A stretch of 64,000 nucleotides of DNA from Mesorhizobium sp. (GCF_004963255.1 NZ_SUGA01000031.1:1-64000), one strand, 5' to 3'; counted from the stretch's first letter, positions 1 through 8,960 are shown. Translations and numbers: made by a program. The notes: generated from the sequence alone by a model not told the origin.

Positions 1-29
1 ACGCGGGAGAGTAGGTCGCTGCCAGGTCT
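1..29 (+). rRNA. rrf: 5S ribosomal RNA, 3' end only
   Basis: The first bases (GCGGGAGAGTAGGTCGCTGC and onward to GCCAGGTCT) match the conserved 3' strand of alphaproteobacterial 5S rRNA as I remember it. The rest of the gene lies before the window. A terminator and tRNA-fMet follow, which is the normal end of a rhizobial rRNA operon (16S-Ile-Ala-23S-5S-fMet) and supports the call. The exact 3' end is estimated. Confidence 0.85.
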
Positions 30-90
30 GCCAAGCGCATGTTCACCCTCACATCTTCTCATTACGATAAAGGCCCGCCAACGGGACCAC

Positions 91-113
91 GGGCCGCGTA
101 AGCGGCCCTTTCT
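91..113 (+). terminator. Rho-independent terminator after 5S rRNA
   Basis: A perfect 7-bp stem GGGCCGC / GCGGCCC (91-97 and 102-108) closes a GTAA loop and is followed by TTTCT. It lies about 60 nt after the 5S 3' end and before tRNA-fMet, so the tRNA is either read through or has its own promoter. Confidence 0.7.
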
Positions 114-163
114 CTTGGCGGATCCCTTGATTCCGGTAAGCGCAAACTTACCTCTAAGGTTGA

Positions 164-240
<77 letters not shown>

Positions 241-251
241 ATCCCAAAACA

Positions 252-273
252 GCCCGCGAAAGCGGGCGTTTTT
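252..273 (+). terminator. Rho-independent terminator after tRNA-fMet
   Basis: GCCCGC-GAAA-GCGGGC (252-267) is followed by GTTTTT, 12 nt after the tRNA 3' end. This closes the rRNA operon. The remaining sequence to 384 holds nothing else I can recognise. Confidence 0.9.
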
Positions 274-384
274 GTATCTGGCTGACAGTGGCCGGCTGAT
301 TTGAATTGTCATCAGGGGCCCGCAACGAGGCAAAGCCGACGGCGCATATCGCCGTGCACGTCCTGAAACTGCCTGGCCTGGATC

Positions 385-1674
385 TTAGGAGCGCTGGTCC
401 TGAAAACGGTTCCAGGCATGCATGCGGTTGGCTACCTGCACCGCGATCGGATGGTAAGGAACAGGCTTCATGGCGGTCACCGGCAGCGGCATCTGCCCGT
501 CGGTACGTCGGCCCGCCGCCCAGCGGCCGATCTCCTGACCGAGCGACATGGATAGCGCCACGCCGCGGCCGGAATAGACGCCGCCAAAGACGAGGCCGGG
601 CGCCAGCCGGTAAAGCCGCGGCTTGCGGTCGGGCACCACGGCGAAGGTTCCGTGCCAGTATTCCACCATTTGCGGTTCGCCGCCAAACGCCCGGAATGCC
701 TTGCCCAGCATGTGCGAGACTTTTGCGCGGCCGCGGTCGGCCTCGTCGTGCCAGAAAGTATGCGTGCCGCCGCTGACCAGCCGATTATGGCGGTCATAGT
801 GGAAATAGCGGAGGTCGTTGCGCATGTCGGACACGGCCGGATTGCCGACCAGGATCCTGGCGCGCAATTCGTCGGGCAGGGGATCGGTCGCAGCCTGGAA
901 CACCTTGAAAGGCACGAGTGTCTTCTTCAGCCCCGGCCAGATGTCGCCGGTCAGCGCATTGGTCGCCAGAATGACCTCCGGCGCCGTGACGCTGCCCGTT
1001 GCCGTAAAGACGCGCCAGCCGCCTTCCAGCCGCTCGAGCCGCGTCGCGCGCGAGTTCTCGTAGACGGTCACGCCTTCGCGCTCCAGCGCGTCCGCAAGCC
1101 CGACAGTCATGGCGAATGGATTGATATGGCCCGAATTGTGGACCATCCAGCCGCCGAGATAGGGGCTGCCAATGCGCGCGCTCACTTCCGCGCGGTCGAG
1201 CCAGGAGACATTCGCGCCGAAGGCTTTCCATTCGTCGTGGAATTGGCGAGCGCGGGCCAGAGTCGCCTCGGTGTGGGCTGGCTGGATCCAGCCTTCCTGC
1301 ACCTGATGGGCATCGATGTTGAAGCGCTGCATCAGGCCGAAGGCGACGCCGGCCGCGTCCGCCACCATGCGATTGTAGCGGGCGCCGACGGTCTTGCCAT
1401 AGGCGGCCTCGAATTCCGAGGGCGACGCCTTCGAGTGATGCGAGATGACGAGGCCGTTGTTGCGGCCCGAGGCAGCCGATCCGATCTCATTGCCTTCCAG
1501 CAGGATGACGTCGACGCCGCTGTCGCGCGCGCCGAGCGCCGCGGCCATGCCGGTGAAGCCGCCGCCGACGACCAGCACATCCGTCTTCAGATCGCCTTGC
1601 AGCGCCGGCGCCGCTTCGCGCGAGCGCGCGGTCTTGCGCCACAGATGCGGCGTCTTCCAGTCCACCTCAAACAT
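385..1674 (-). CDS. FAD-dependent oxidoreductase (DAO / gamma-glutamylputrescine-oxidase-like)
   Basis: This 429-residue protein has an N-terminal dinucleotide fold with GGGFTG at 37-42, an acidic strand end (LLEGNEIG) and the SAASGRNNG segment typical of DAO-family amine oxidases such as PuuB/OrdL. A C-terminal VFGGVYSGRGVALS motif contacts FAD in the family. Such enzymes oxidise secondary or primary amines, or N-methyl groups, to imines with FAD; the substrate here is unknown. The start ATG overlaps the livF stop by 8 nt, so it is the last gene of the Liv transporter operon. That suggests it oxidises the imported compound, probably an amine or amino acid. The family call is secure, the substrate is not. 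Confidence 0.9.
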   Translation of the reverse strand: MFEVDWKTPHLWRKTARSREAAPALQGDLKTDVLVVGGGFTGMAAALGARDSGVDVILLEGNEIGSAASGRNNGLVISHHSKASPSEFEAAYGKTVGARYNRMVADAAGVAFGLMQRFNIDAHQVQEGWIQPAHTEATLARARQFHDEWKAFGANVSWLDRAEVSARIGSPYLGGWMVHNSGHINPFAMTVGLADALEREGVTVYENSRATRLERLEGGWRVFTATGSVTAPEVILATNALTGDIWPGLKKTLVPFKVFQAATDPLPDELRARILVGNPAVSDMRNDLRYFHYDRHNRLVSGGTHTFWHDEADRGRAKVSHMLGKAFRAFGGEPQMVEYWHGTFAVVPDRKPRLYRLAPGLVFGGVYSGRGVALSMSLGQEIGRWAAGRRTDGQMPLPVTAMKPVPYHPIAVQVANRMHAWNRFQDQRS

Positions 1675-2416
1675 GAAGGACCGCCTCGCTGGCGCCGCCG
1701 AGATAATGCTCGCTCAATGCGGAGTGCTCGGCCATCTCCTGGGCGGGGCCGTGCAGCTTCACCTTGCCGGTGTTCAGGAGATAGGCGTAATCGCCGCATT
1801 CGAGCGCGAGCTGGACGTTCTGCTCGACAAGCAGGATCGAGATGCCGTTGCGCGACAAGTCGAGGATGATGCGGAAGATCTGATGCACGATCTTCGGAGC
1901 AAGGCCGAGGGAAGGTTCGTCGAGCATCAACAGCTTCGGCTCGGCCATCAGCGCGCGGCCGATCGCCAGCATCTGTTGCTGTCCGCCCGACATCCGGCTC
2001 GCCACGCTGTTGCGGCGCTCCTTGAGCACCGGGAAAAGATCGAAGGCCTCGGCGCGAAGCGCCTCGAAGCTCTTGCCGGCGCGGCCGATATGGGCGGCGA
2101 CCAGGTTCTCCTCCACCGTCAGGCGCTGGAAGATCTGGCGGCCTTCCGGGCAATGGGTGATGCCGAGGCGCACCACCTGTTCCGGACGCATGCCGGTGAT
2201 GTCGCGTCCTTCGAACGCGATCGCGCCTGCGCTTGCCCGCGCGACGCCGGAGATTGAGTTGAGCAGCGTCGTCTTGCCCGCGCCGTTCGGGCCCAGCACG
2301 ACGACGATCTCATTCGGATCGACCTCTATGTCGATGCCTTCAAGAACGCCGACGCGCCCGTATCCCGAGCTGAGCCCGGCGATCCTGAGCAGCGGCCCGG
2401 ATGTCGTCGATGTCAT
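1667..2416 (-). CDS. livF: Branched-chain-type amino acid ABC transporter, ATP-binding protein LivF
   Basis: The product is a 249-residue HAAT-family ATPase. Walker A is GPNGAGKTT at 42-50, the signature is MSGGQQQML and Walker B is LLMLDEPSLGLAP. I chose the ATG at 2416 because LivF proteins begin close to the LLRIAGLSSGYG strand; a further 35 codons are open upstream but lie deep inside livG and look unlike LivF. Even so, the start overlaps the livG 3' end by 77 nt, because LivG has a C-terminal tail. It pairs with LivG to drive the LivHM channel at the inner face of the membrane. Confidence 0.93.
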   Translation of the reverse strand: MTSTTSGPLLRIAGLSSGYGRVGVLEGIDIEVDPNEIVVVLGPNGAGKTTLLNSISGVARASAGAIAFEGRDITGMRPEQVVRLGITHCPEGRQIFQRLTVEENLVAAHIGRAGKSFEALRAEAFDLFPVLKERRNSVASRMSGGQQQMLAIGRALMAEPKLLMLDEPSLGLAPKIVHQIFRIILDLSRNGISILLVEQNVQLALECGDYAYLLNTGKVKLHGPAQEMAEHSALSEHYLGGASEAVLHV

Positions 2417-3170
2417 TGGCGGTTCCCAGATAGGCGAGTTGGACGTCGGGGCTCGCCTGAACCTCGGCGGGCGTGCCCTGGAACAGCAGCTTGCCGTGGT
2501 GCATGACGATGATGTTGTCACAGAGCGACATGACCAGATCCATGTCGTGCTCGACGATGATGGTGATCCGGTCGGGCAGGCGCTGGGCGGCCAGCCTTGC
2601 GGTCAGTTCCGCCGTCTCGTGATGATTGAGGCCGGCGGCCGGCTCGTCGAGCAGCAGCACGCGCGGATTCGGGACCAGCGCTCGGGCAATCTCCAGCATG
2701 CGCTGCCGGCCATAGGGCAGGCTGCCGGCGTCGCAGTCGGCGTAGCCCTGCAAATCGAAGAAGCGCAGGATCTCCATGCATTTCTCGCGCCGGCTTTCAC
2801 GCCTGGCCAAGGCATAGGGCGGCCACATCACTTCCTTCCATGTGCCGGCGGCATCGGCCGGGTAGAAGCACACTTCGAGGTTCTCGAGCACCGTCATCTG
2901 GTCGAAGAGCCGGATGTTCTGGTAGGTGCGGGCCACGCCGGAATTGGCGATCTGGTATTTCTTGAGTGTGTCTAGGCGCTTGCCGTCGAGCGTGATCGAT
3001 CCCGAGGAGACGCTGTAGGAGCCGGCGGTCATGTTGATCAGCGTCGACTTGCCGGCGCCGTTCGGCCCGATCACGCCGTGGATGAGCCCGGGAGCGAAGG
3101 CGGCCGTCACGTCGTCGATGGCGACGACCTGGCCGTATTGCTTTCGCAGTCTGTCGAAGGCCAGGGTCAT
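2340..3170 (-). CDS. livG: Branched-chain-type amino acid ABC transporter, ATP-binding protein LivG
   Basis: The product is a 276-residue ATPase with Walker A GPNGAGKST at 35-43, a Q loop in RTYQNIRLF, the signature-like segment LPYGRQRMLEIA and Walker B VLLLDEPAAGLN. The signature reads LPYG rather than LSGG, in line with the LSYG variants common in LivG. LivG proteins normally stop soon after the AYLG motif; this one has about 27 extra basic and polar residues that run into livF. The start ATG shares ATGA with the livM stop (4-nt overlap), indicating translational coupling. Confidence 0.94.
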   Translation of the reverse strand: MTLAFDRLRKQYGQVVAIDDVTAAFAPGLIHGVIGPNGAGKSTLINMTAGSYSVSSGSITLDGKRLDTLKKYQIANSGVARTYQNIRLFDQMTVLENLEVCFYPADAAGTWKEVMWPPYALARRESRREKCMEILRFFDLQGYADCDAGSLPYGRQRMLEIARALVPNPRVLLLDEPAAGLNHHETAELTARLAAQRLPDRITIIVEHDMDLVMSLCDNIIVMHHGKLLFQGTPAEVQASPDVQLAYLGTANDIDDIRAAAQDRRAQLGIRARRRS

Positions 3171-4162
3171 TTGCCGAAAAGCCTCCGGATGAGCTTGTCC
3201 GGCCCGAAGCTGCGCGGCACGATTCCCGCTGGGCGCACAATGATCAGGAAGATCATCAAGAGCCCGAGGAAGAGGATGCGCCATTCGGCGAACTCGCGCA
3301 GCACCTCGGGCAAGAGCATCAGGATCGCGGCGCCCGCCACGATGCCGAGAATGTTGCCGATGCCGCCGATCACGATCATCAGCACGATCAGCACCGATTC
3401 CTGGAGCGTGAAGCTCTCCGGGCTGACGAAGCGCTGGGAGGCGGCGAAGATCGCGCCGGCGATCGAGCCGATCGTCGCTGACGTCGCGAAGGCAGCAAGC
3501 TTGGCGTTGGTCGTGTTGATGCCGATGCCGCGAGCGGCGTCCTGGTCCTCGCGGATGGCCGCCCAGGCCTTGCCGAGGATCGAGCGCTCCAGCCTCCAGA
3601 CCAGGACGCCGGCCACCAGCACGGTGACGAGCAGCAGCCAGAAGAAATCGATCGGACGGGCGACCTGGATGCCGAGGATCGAGGCCTTGTCGAGGCGCGC
3701 TATGCCCTTCGGCCCACCGGTGAGCCAGTCCATATTGTTGATGATGATGCGGATGATCTCGCCGAAGCCAAGTGTGACGATGGCAAGGTAGTCGCCGCGC
3801 AGCCTCAGCACCGGTATGCCGAGCAAGATGCCGGTGACGGCGCCGAGGCAGGCTGCAACCAGGAGGATGAGCAGGAACGGCCAGTGCAGGTCGAGCTGAG
3901 GGCTGGCAAGCAGCGCATAGCTGTAGGCGCCGACCGCGTAGAAGGCGACGAAGCCGAGATCGAGCAGTCCCGCATAGCCGATCACGATGTTCAGCCCGAT
4001 GCCGAGCAGGATGTAGATCAGCAGGCTGTTGATGACGCGGACATAGTAATTGGGCAGGAAGGGCGTCGCCACGATCAGGGCGAGGGCGATGGCGAAGAAG
4101 AGGAACGAAACGGCCCGGCCCGAACGCGGCCTGGTGGCGGTGAGGGTCCCGGCGGCAGACAT
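3167..4162 (-). CDS. livM: Branched-chain-type amino acid ABC transporter, permease LivM
   Basis: The 331-residue integral membrane protein has many hydrophobic helices and the LivM hallmarks IGYAGLLDLGFVAFYAVGAY, LRLRGDYLAIVTLGFGEIIRI and AIREDQDAARGIGIN, the last being the cytoplasmic loop that contacts the ATPases. The start is ATG at 4162, sharing TGATG with the livH stop. It forms the membrane channel with LivH. Confidence 0.95.
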   Translation of the reverse strand: MSAAGTLTATRPRSGRAVSFLFFAIALALIVATPFLPNYYVRVINSLLIYILLGIGLNIVIGYAGLLDLGFVAFYAVGAYSYALLASPQLDLHWPFLLILLVAACLGAVTGILLGIPVLRLRGDYLAIVTLGFGEIIRIIINNMDWLTGGPKGIARLDKASILGIQVARPIDFFWLLLVTVLVAGVLVWRLERSILGKAWAAIREDQDAARGIGINTTNAKLAAFATSATIGSIAGAIFAASQRFVSPESFTLQESVLIVLMIVIGGIGNILGIVAGAAILMLLPEVLREFAEWRILFLGLLMIFLIIVRPAGIVPRSFGPDKLIRRLFGK

Positions 4163-5112
4163 CAGAACTCCCTCTTGTACACGATGCTCTCCTCGGACAC
4201 GGCCTCGCCCAGAATGCCGGCGGGGCGGACCAGGAGCACGAGTATGAGGATCGCGAAGGAGAGCACGTCGCGGTATTCGGTGCCGAGCACGCCATGGGTG
4301 ACGACGGGCAGCAGCGCCGTTCCGCCAACCTCGACGAAGGCCAGGATGAAAGCGCCGAGCATGGCGCCGGGAATGGAGCCGATGCCGCCGAGGATCGCCG
4401 CGGTGAAGGCCTTCAGCCCGATGACGGCACCCATGGTCGGCGACATGATGCCGTAATAGCTGGCATAGAGGATGCCGCCCGCCGCGCCGAGCAGTGGCCC
4501 GACGAAGAACACCATCGAGATCGCACCGTTGACGTTGATGCCCAGAAGCTGGGCGGTGGGCCGGCTTTCCGAGACGGCGCGCACGATGATGCCGATGCGG
4601 CTGCGGTTGACGAGAAAATGCAGGCCGAACATCAGTGCGAAGGCCGCGACCAGGATGCCGATCTGCACCGAGCTGACCGTGCCGCCAAGCACCTCGTAGC
4701 GAACGGAAGGAAAGAAACTGGGAAAGGCGACCGGCTGCGGTCCGGCGAGGATCTGGATGCCGGTGACCAGTGAAAGCGACACGCCGAGCGAGGAGAGCAT
4801 CGGCGCGAGACGGGTGGAATTTCGCAACGGCTTGTAAGCCACCCTTTCGATGCCGACGCCGATGATTCCGACCACGAAGATCGCAACGACAAAGGCCGCG
4901 GTGAGCGCGATCGCACCCGCGGCGCCGACATCGCCGATCAGCATGGTGAGCAACAGGAAGGCGACGTAGGCGCCAAGCATGAACATCTCGCCATGGGCGA
5001 AATTGATCATGCGCAGCACGCCGTAGACCATGGTGTAGCCGAGCGCGATCAGAGCGTAGATGGCGCCGATCGTCAGGGCATTGACCGTCTGTTGAATGAG
5101 GTTTCCCAGCAT
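4162..5112 (-). CDS. livH: Branched-chain-type amino acid ABC transporter, permease LivH
   Basis: The 316-residue membrane protein begins with NALTIGAIYALIALGYTMVY and GVLRMINFAHGEMFMLGAY, the classic LivH opening. The length matches the family (about 290-310). It forms the heterodimeric inner-membrane channel with LivM. A 150-nt gap with a hairpin separates it from the binding-protein gene upstream, whereas the downstream genes overlap. Confidence 0.96.
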   Translation of the reverse strand: MLGNLIQQTVNALTIGAIYALIALGYTMVYGVLRMINFAHGEMFMLGAYVAFLLLTMLIGDVGAAGAIALTAAFVVAIFVVGIIGVGIERVAYKPLRNSTRLAPMLSSLGVSLSLVTGIQILAGPQPVAFPSFFPSVRYEVLGGTVSSVQIGILVAAFALMFGLHFLVNRSRIGIIVRAVSESRPTAQLLGINVNGAISMVFFVGPLLGAAGGILYASYYGIMSPTMGAVIGLKAFTAAILGGIGSIPGAMLGAFILAFVEVGGTALLPVVTHGVLGTEYRDVLSFAILILVLLVRPAGILGEAVSEESIVYKREF

Positions 5113-5220
5113 GGGCTGGCGTCCCTGTGCAATGGGTTCCGCCCGGCAGGCTCAGCCGGGGAGGGGAACGATCAACCTGGCCGCAGCGCTCTGCGTCGGG
5201 TGCGGCCGCAAACAAACGAA

Positions 5221-5250
5221 GGAGCCGCCCGCCAAGGGGCAAGCGGCTCC
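5221..5250 (-). terminator. Intercistronic hairpin after the Liv binding-protein gene (attenuator-like)
   Basis: Perfect 8-bp arms GGAGCCGC / GCGGCTCC (5221-5228, 5243-5250) enclose a 14-nt loop. On the transcribed minus strand the stem is followed by TTCGTTTGTTTGCG, a loosely T-rich tail. It lies 12 nt after the binding-protein stop and 108 nt before livH. Partial termination or 3' protection here would give more binding protein than permease. Confidence 0.6.
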
Positions 5251-5262
5251 GGCGCGCAATCG

Positions 5263-6375
5263 CTATTTCTGGCCGACGAGATGGAAGTCCGAGCCTTCGA
5301 CCTTGTAGAGGTAGGATGGGGCGACTTTGAGTTCGCCGGTCTCGTCGAATTCCAACTCGCCCACGGCGGTCTTGACCTTGACCGCGTGCAGCGCGGCGTT
5401 GATCTCCTCGCGCTTCAGCCCCTTGGTCGTCTTGAGCACCTGCTCGAGGATTTGGCCCTGGACATAGCCGTAGATCGAATAGGGGCCGGCTTCCTCGCCG
5501 TATTTGGCCTTGTAGAGCTTGGCGAAGTCGGCGATCGCCGGAGAGGCGTCCATCGGCGGCACCTGGATCGCGACCAGCGTGCCCTGGATGTTGGCCTCGC
5601 CGGCCTGCTTGATGAGGTCCGGCGTGTAGCCGCCATCGGGGACGATCAGCGTGGCGCTGATGCCTTGCTCATGCATCTGCTTGGCGAACAGCGCGAGCTG
5701 CGGCATGACGGCGCCGAGATAGATCACGTCCGGCTTCTTGGGCTTGATCTGCGCCAGCACGGCGGTGAAGTCGACGTCGGTCGGCGCGACCGCGATGGTA
5801 TCGAGAACCTTGCCGCCGCCCGCCTCGAAATTCTTGGCGAAGATTTCCGAAATGCCTTGCCCGAAGACCTGCTTGTCGTTGACGACGAGCGCGGTCTTTG
5901 CGCCGAGCTTGCCGAGCGCGTATTCGGCCGGCAGCAGCGCACCCGCCAGGTCGTTGGCAACCGGGCGCACCATGAACTTGTAGCCCTGCTTCGTCAGCGA
6001 CGGGTTGGAGCCGAAGGTCATGGTCGGCAGCGAGCAATCCTCATAGATCGGCAGAGTCGACTGGGCGACGCCGGAATTGAAGTTGACGAGGCCGAGGACC
6101 ACCTTGTCGTTGTCGCAGAATTTCTGCGCCACCAGCGTTCCTTCGCGCGGGTCCGCCTTGTCGTCTTCCTGCTCGTAGGCGATCGTCACGCCGTTGACCC
6201 CGCCGTCGGCGTTCAGCTTGTCGACATAGAGCTTGAAGCCGTTGTGCCACGTGGTGCCGAAATAGGCCTGCGGGCCGGAGAGCGGAGCTGAAAGACCGAC
6301 CGTGGCCTCCTCGGCCATGGCCGGCGCCGCGAACAACGATGCTCCCAACAGGAGCGTGGCAGTGAATTTTCCCAT
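5263..6375 (-). CDS. ABC transporter substrate-binding protein, LivJ/LivK family
   Basis: The 370-residue protein starts with a Sec signal peptide (LLLGASLFAAPAMA, cleavage near residue 21). The mature part has the type I periplasmic-binding fold of the amino-acid HAAT family, for example VGLSAPLSGPQAYFG, LNADGGVNG and TLVAQKFCDNDKVVLGLVNF. It would capture the substrate in the periplasm for LivHMGF. The ligand need not be leucine: rhizobial paralogues of this family bind many amino acids, amides and aromatic acids. AAGGGGAA precedes the ATG. A copy of the GntR-type operator lies about 100 nt upstream. Confidence 0.93.
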   Translation of the reverse strand: MGKFTATLLLGASLFAAPAMAEEATVGLSAPLSGPQAYFGTTWHNGFKLYVDKLNADGGVNGVTIAYEQEDDKADPREGTLVAQKFCDNDKVVLGLVNFNSGVAQSTLPIYEDCSLPTMTFGSNPSLTKQGYKFMVRPVANDLAGALLPAEYALGKLGAKTALVVNDKQVFGQGISEIFAKNFEAGGGKVLDTIAVAPTDVDFTAVLAQIKPKKPDVIYLGAVMPQLALFAKQMHEQGISATLIVPDGGYTPDLIKQAGEANIQGTLVAIQVPPMDASPAIADFAKLYKAKYGEEAGPYSIYGYVQGQILEQVLKTTKGLKREEINAALHAVKVKTAVGELEFDETGELKVAPSYLYKVEGSDFHLVGQK

Positions 6376-6473
6376 GATGGTTCCCCTTGGCTACTGGTCA
6401 CGACGGGAGCGGCCGTTCCGGTCTTCTTCTCCTTGATCGTCATCGAAGCAGACAAAGAGATCGTCGTCAAGAA

Positions 6474-6485
6474 AGTGTCTACACT
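6474..6485. promoter_or_regulatory. Putative GntR operator, site 1 (imperfect)
   Basis: AGTGTCTACACT is a dyad with a single centre mismatch and matches the AGTGTCGACACT palindromes at 7316, 14424 and 19222. It lies upstream of the binding-protein gene (ATG at 6375), so it would control the Liv operon. Confidence 0.6.
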
Positions 6486-6514
6486 ATTGCGTTCAATTTT
6501 GTGCTCAGATACGA

Positions 6515-7285
6515 TTATGTGTCGCGGGCCCTTCGCCGGCGCTTCAAATCCGCGCCGTTTCCCGGCGCGAAAACCCTGAGCAGCGCGTCTTTGAGCGCCT
6601 GCTGCGTGGCGGAGACGGTCATTTCGATATGCTCGCGCAACAGTTTCATGCCGTTCTCGGCGTCTCGCTTGACGGCGGCGGCGACAATCGCCGAGTGGGC
6701 GGTGACCTGCGTCTTGTCGTGCGAGGGGTGCTCGATCTGGATGCGGCGGATGAAGCGGATACGGGCATTGATAGAGGCGAGCTGGCCGACGAGTTCCGGA
6801 TTTCCGGAGAGCTCGGCGATGAGCAGGTGGAAGCCTTCATCCTCGGCCAGGATGACATCGGGCGCCTGGTCGCGATAGCCGTCGACGATCGCCTCCCAAT
6901 ACTGCCGCAGGCGGTCGATCTCGCCGTCTTCCGCGCGTTCGCACATCAGCTTGAAAGCGGCGCATTCGATGATCGAGCGCAGCTCGTAAAGGTCGAGCAG
7001 TCCCTCGGTGCTGAGGCTTCTGACGAAGAAGCCGCGATTGGGCGTGAGCGAGACGAAGCCTTCGGATGCGAGCCGGTTCAGCGCCTCGCGTATCGGCGTG
7101 CGCGAAACGCCCAGGCCGCGCGAAAGCTGCACCTCGTTGATCCGCTCGCCCGGCTTGAGCGTGAATTCGACCAGAAGCTTGCGGATGGTGTTGTAGGCTC
7201 GTTCGCTGCTATCGGCGGTGCGACGCGTATCGGCCTCGCCGGCGGGGAGCGGATCGTTGTCGGTACTCTCGGCGCGTTCGGTCAT
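6515..7285 (-). CDS. GntR-family transcriptional regulator (FCD-type)
   Basis: The product has 256 residues. A winged HTH (roughly 25-95) contains NEVQLSRGLGVSRTPIREALNRLASEGFV, the GntR signature; an all-helical FCD-type effector domain follows, with acidic and histidine residues typical of metal-dependent ligand pockets. I chose ATG 7285 because GGGAG stands 8 nt before it; the ATG four codons upstream has no ribosome binding site. A GTGTCGACAC palindrome lies about 30 nt upstream, between this gene and the divergent reductase, which suggests autoregulation. The same palindrome recurs at three more promoters in the first 20 kb, making this the likely local master regulator (inference). Confidence 0.92.
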   Translation of the reverse strand: MTERAESTDNDPLPAGEADTRRTADSSERAYNTIRKLLVEFTLKPGERINEVQLSRGLGVSRTPIREALNRLASEGFVSLTPNRGFFVRSLSTEGLLDLYELRSIIECAAFKLMCERAEDGEIDRLRQYWEAIVDGYRDQAPDVILAEDEGFHLLIAELSGNPELVGQLASINARIRFIRRIQIEHPSHDKTQVTAHSAIVAAAVKRDAENGMKLLREHIEMTVSATQQALKDALLRVFAPGNGADLKRRRRARDT

Positions 7286-7315
7286 GAGGGCTCCCATCTG
7301 ATTTGCGTGCAACTC

Positions 7316-7325
7316 GTGTCGACAC
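7316..7325. promoter_or_regulatory. Putative GntR operator, site 2
   Basis: GTGTCGACAC is a perfect 10-nt palindrome, followed by TTT as at site 3. It lies between the divergently transcribed GntR gene (start 7285) and the pyrroline-5-carboxylate-reductase-like gene (start 7396), where it could control both. Confidence 0.7.
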
Positions 7326-7395
7326 TTTGCGATGCGTCTTTCTTTCCCAAACCGGCGCGAATGGCAAGCGAGAGGTTCGAGTTGAGGGGGCGGCA

Positions 7396-8154
7396 ATGAT
7401 CCTGGGAGTTCTTGGCGTCGGCCATCTGGCAGCCTCGATGCTGGCCGGGTTTCAGCGCTCCGGGCTCGGCCCCGAGAGCATCCTTCTGTCGCCGCGCGGC
7501 AAGGCGGCGGCACTTTGCGCCCGGCACGGCTTCCGGCTCGCGGCGGACAACCAGGATCTCGTCGAGCGGGCCGACATCGTGATTCTCGCGGTGCGGCCTG
7601 CACAGGCGCCAGAGGTTATCCGGGACTTGCCCTGGCGCAAGGGGCAGCTTTTGATCTCGGTTTGCGCCGGCGTGCCGCTGTCGCGGCTTGCCGTCGCGCC
7701 CGCACGGGCGGTGCGCGCCATGCCGTTCACCGCCGCCGAGATCGGCGCCAGCCCAACGGCCTATTTCCCAGACATCGAAGAGGCTCGCGCGGTTCTCGGC
7801 CGGCTCGGCCCGTCGATCGCCTTGGCCAGCGAAAGGGATTTCGAAGTGGCAACGGTCAGCGCAGCCGTCTACGGCTGGGCACAGGACCTGATCCGCAAGA
7901 CTGCCGAATGGTCGAGCGCCGAAGGCCTCGATCCGGACATTGCCCGCCGGCTGGCAGCCATGACCTTCGCGGCCGCCGGCAAGCTGATCGCTGAAAAGCT
8001 CGAGCCGGTGGACCAACTGCTAGAGGAGCTCGTGACACCTGGAGGCATCACCGAGCGCGGCCTGCAGGTCCTGTCGGCGCGTGGCGTGCCTGCCGCCTGG
8101 AACGAGGCTTGCGCGGCGGTGCTCGACAAGCTGACGGCGCAGGCGCCGGGCTGA
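7396..8154 (+). CDS. Pyrroline-5-carboxylate-reductase-family NAD(P)-dependent reductase
   Basis: The 252-residue protein starts at the ATG after GAGGGGG. An N-terminal Rossmann fold carries GVLGVGHLAASML, and the C-terminal all-helical half contains LVTPGGITERGLQVL, equivalent to the ProC signature (PGGTT). Family members reduce cyclic imines such as pyrroline-5-carboxylate with NAD(P)H. Because it is divergent from the catabolic GntR gene and far from proline genes, it more likely handles an imine intermediate of the pathway encoded nearby than housekeeping proline synthesis (inference). Confidence 0.82.
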   Translation: MILGVLGVGHLAASMLAGFQRSGLGPESILLSPRGKAAALCARHGFRLAADNQDLVERADIVILAVRPAQAPEVIRDLPWRKGQLLISVCAGVPLSRLAVAPARAVRAMPFTAAEIGASPTAYFPDIEEARAVLGRLGPSIALASERDFEVATVSAAVYGWAQDLIRKTAEWSSAEGLDPDIARRLAAMTFAAAGKLIAEKLEPVDQLLEELVTPGGITERGLQVLSARGVPAAWNEACAAVLDKLTAQAPG

Positions 8155-8181
8155 TCGCGCGAAGTGTCCCGGCCGTCGCCC

Positions 8182-8931
8182 TCACCGTTGCGGCGCGGGT
8201 GGATAGACTTGGCCGCCGGCGGCCTGTTCGCTGGGCGCGACGATGAGCTCGGCCATATCGACGTGATCCGGCAGGCGCAGCGCCGAAACGAGCACGGCGG
8301 CAATGTCGGCCGGGTGCAGCGGCCGCTGTTGCGAATACATGCGCTTTCGCAGGCCTTCGTGGTCGCCGTCGAAGGCCTGGAGGTAGAAATCCGTCTCCAC
8401 GCGCCCGGGAGCGATCTCGGTCAGCCGCACGCCGGTGCCGGCAAGGTCGAAGCGCAGGATGCGGCCTGCTTGCGACAGCCCGGCCTTGGCCGCGCCATAG
8501 GCAGTGGTGCCGGGAAAGACGGCGCTGCCCGCCGTGCTGGTCAGGTTGAAGATATGGCCGCGCTTGCGCGCGATCATACCGGGCAACAGGAGGCGGATGA
8601 GCTGCAGCGGCGCGGTGAGGTTCAGCGCCACCACCTCGGCCGTTTCCTCGGCACTCTGTTCGTGCAGGGGGCGCACCGTGGCCAGGCCGCCGGCATTGTT
8701 GACCAGCACGTCGATTTCCGCCGCACCGAGCGCGGCTGCGATCTTTTCCACGTCGCGGACATCGGCGACCAGCGGCCTGACTTGCGGCCCCAGCCGCTGC
8801 CGGAGGTCAAGCAGCGCGTCGTTGTTGCGCGCCAGCGCATGGACGGTCAGTCCTTCTTCCACGAGGCTTTCGACGATCGCGGCACCTATACCTTTCGAGG
8901 CACCAGTGACGAGGGCATTGCGATACTCCAT
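8182..8931 (-). CDS. Short-chain dehydrogenase/reductase
   Basis: The 249-residue classical SDR has TGASKGIG at 9-16, NNAGG near residue 84 and a catalytic Ser...Tyr-x-x-x-Lys set in LTSTAGSAVFPGTTAYGAAKAG. It ends the eight-gene minus-strand operon that begins with the E1 alpha gene, 29 nt after the carnitine-dehydrogenase-like gene. It should oxidise or reduce a hydroxyl/keto group with NAD(P); the substrate is not predictable. Confidence 0.9.
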   Translation of the reverse strand: MEYRNALVTGASKGIGAAIVESLVEEGLTVHALARNNDALLDLRQRLGPQVRPLVADVRDVEKIAAALGAAEIDVLVNNAGGLATVRPLHEQSAEETAEVVALNLTAPLQLIRLLLPGMIARKRGHIFNLTSTAGSAVFPGTTAYGAAKAGLSQAGRILRFDLAGTGVRLTEIAPGRVETDFYLQAFDGDHEGLRKRMYSQQRPLHPADIAAVLVSALRLPDHVDMAELIVAPSEQAAGGQVYPPAPQR

Positions 8932-8960
8932 GGCCGTACTCCCGGGGTGCGATGCGATGA

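Noticed and set aside
306..1869. Long plus-strand open frames opposite the FAD oxidoreductase and livF (for example 652-1869)
   Set aside because: They are antisense to clearly conserved proteins, rich in Arg, Gly and Asp as expected from high-GC mirror frames, and show no domain pattern.
2417..2521. LivF start at 2521 with a 35-residue Ser/Pro/Arg-rich leader
   Set aside because: The leader is entirely inside livG and its composition is that of a shadow frame; the family starts near the ATG at 2416.
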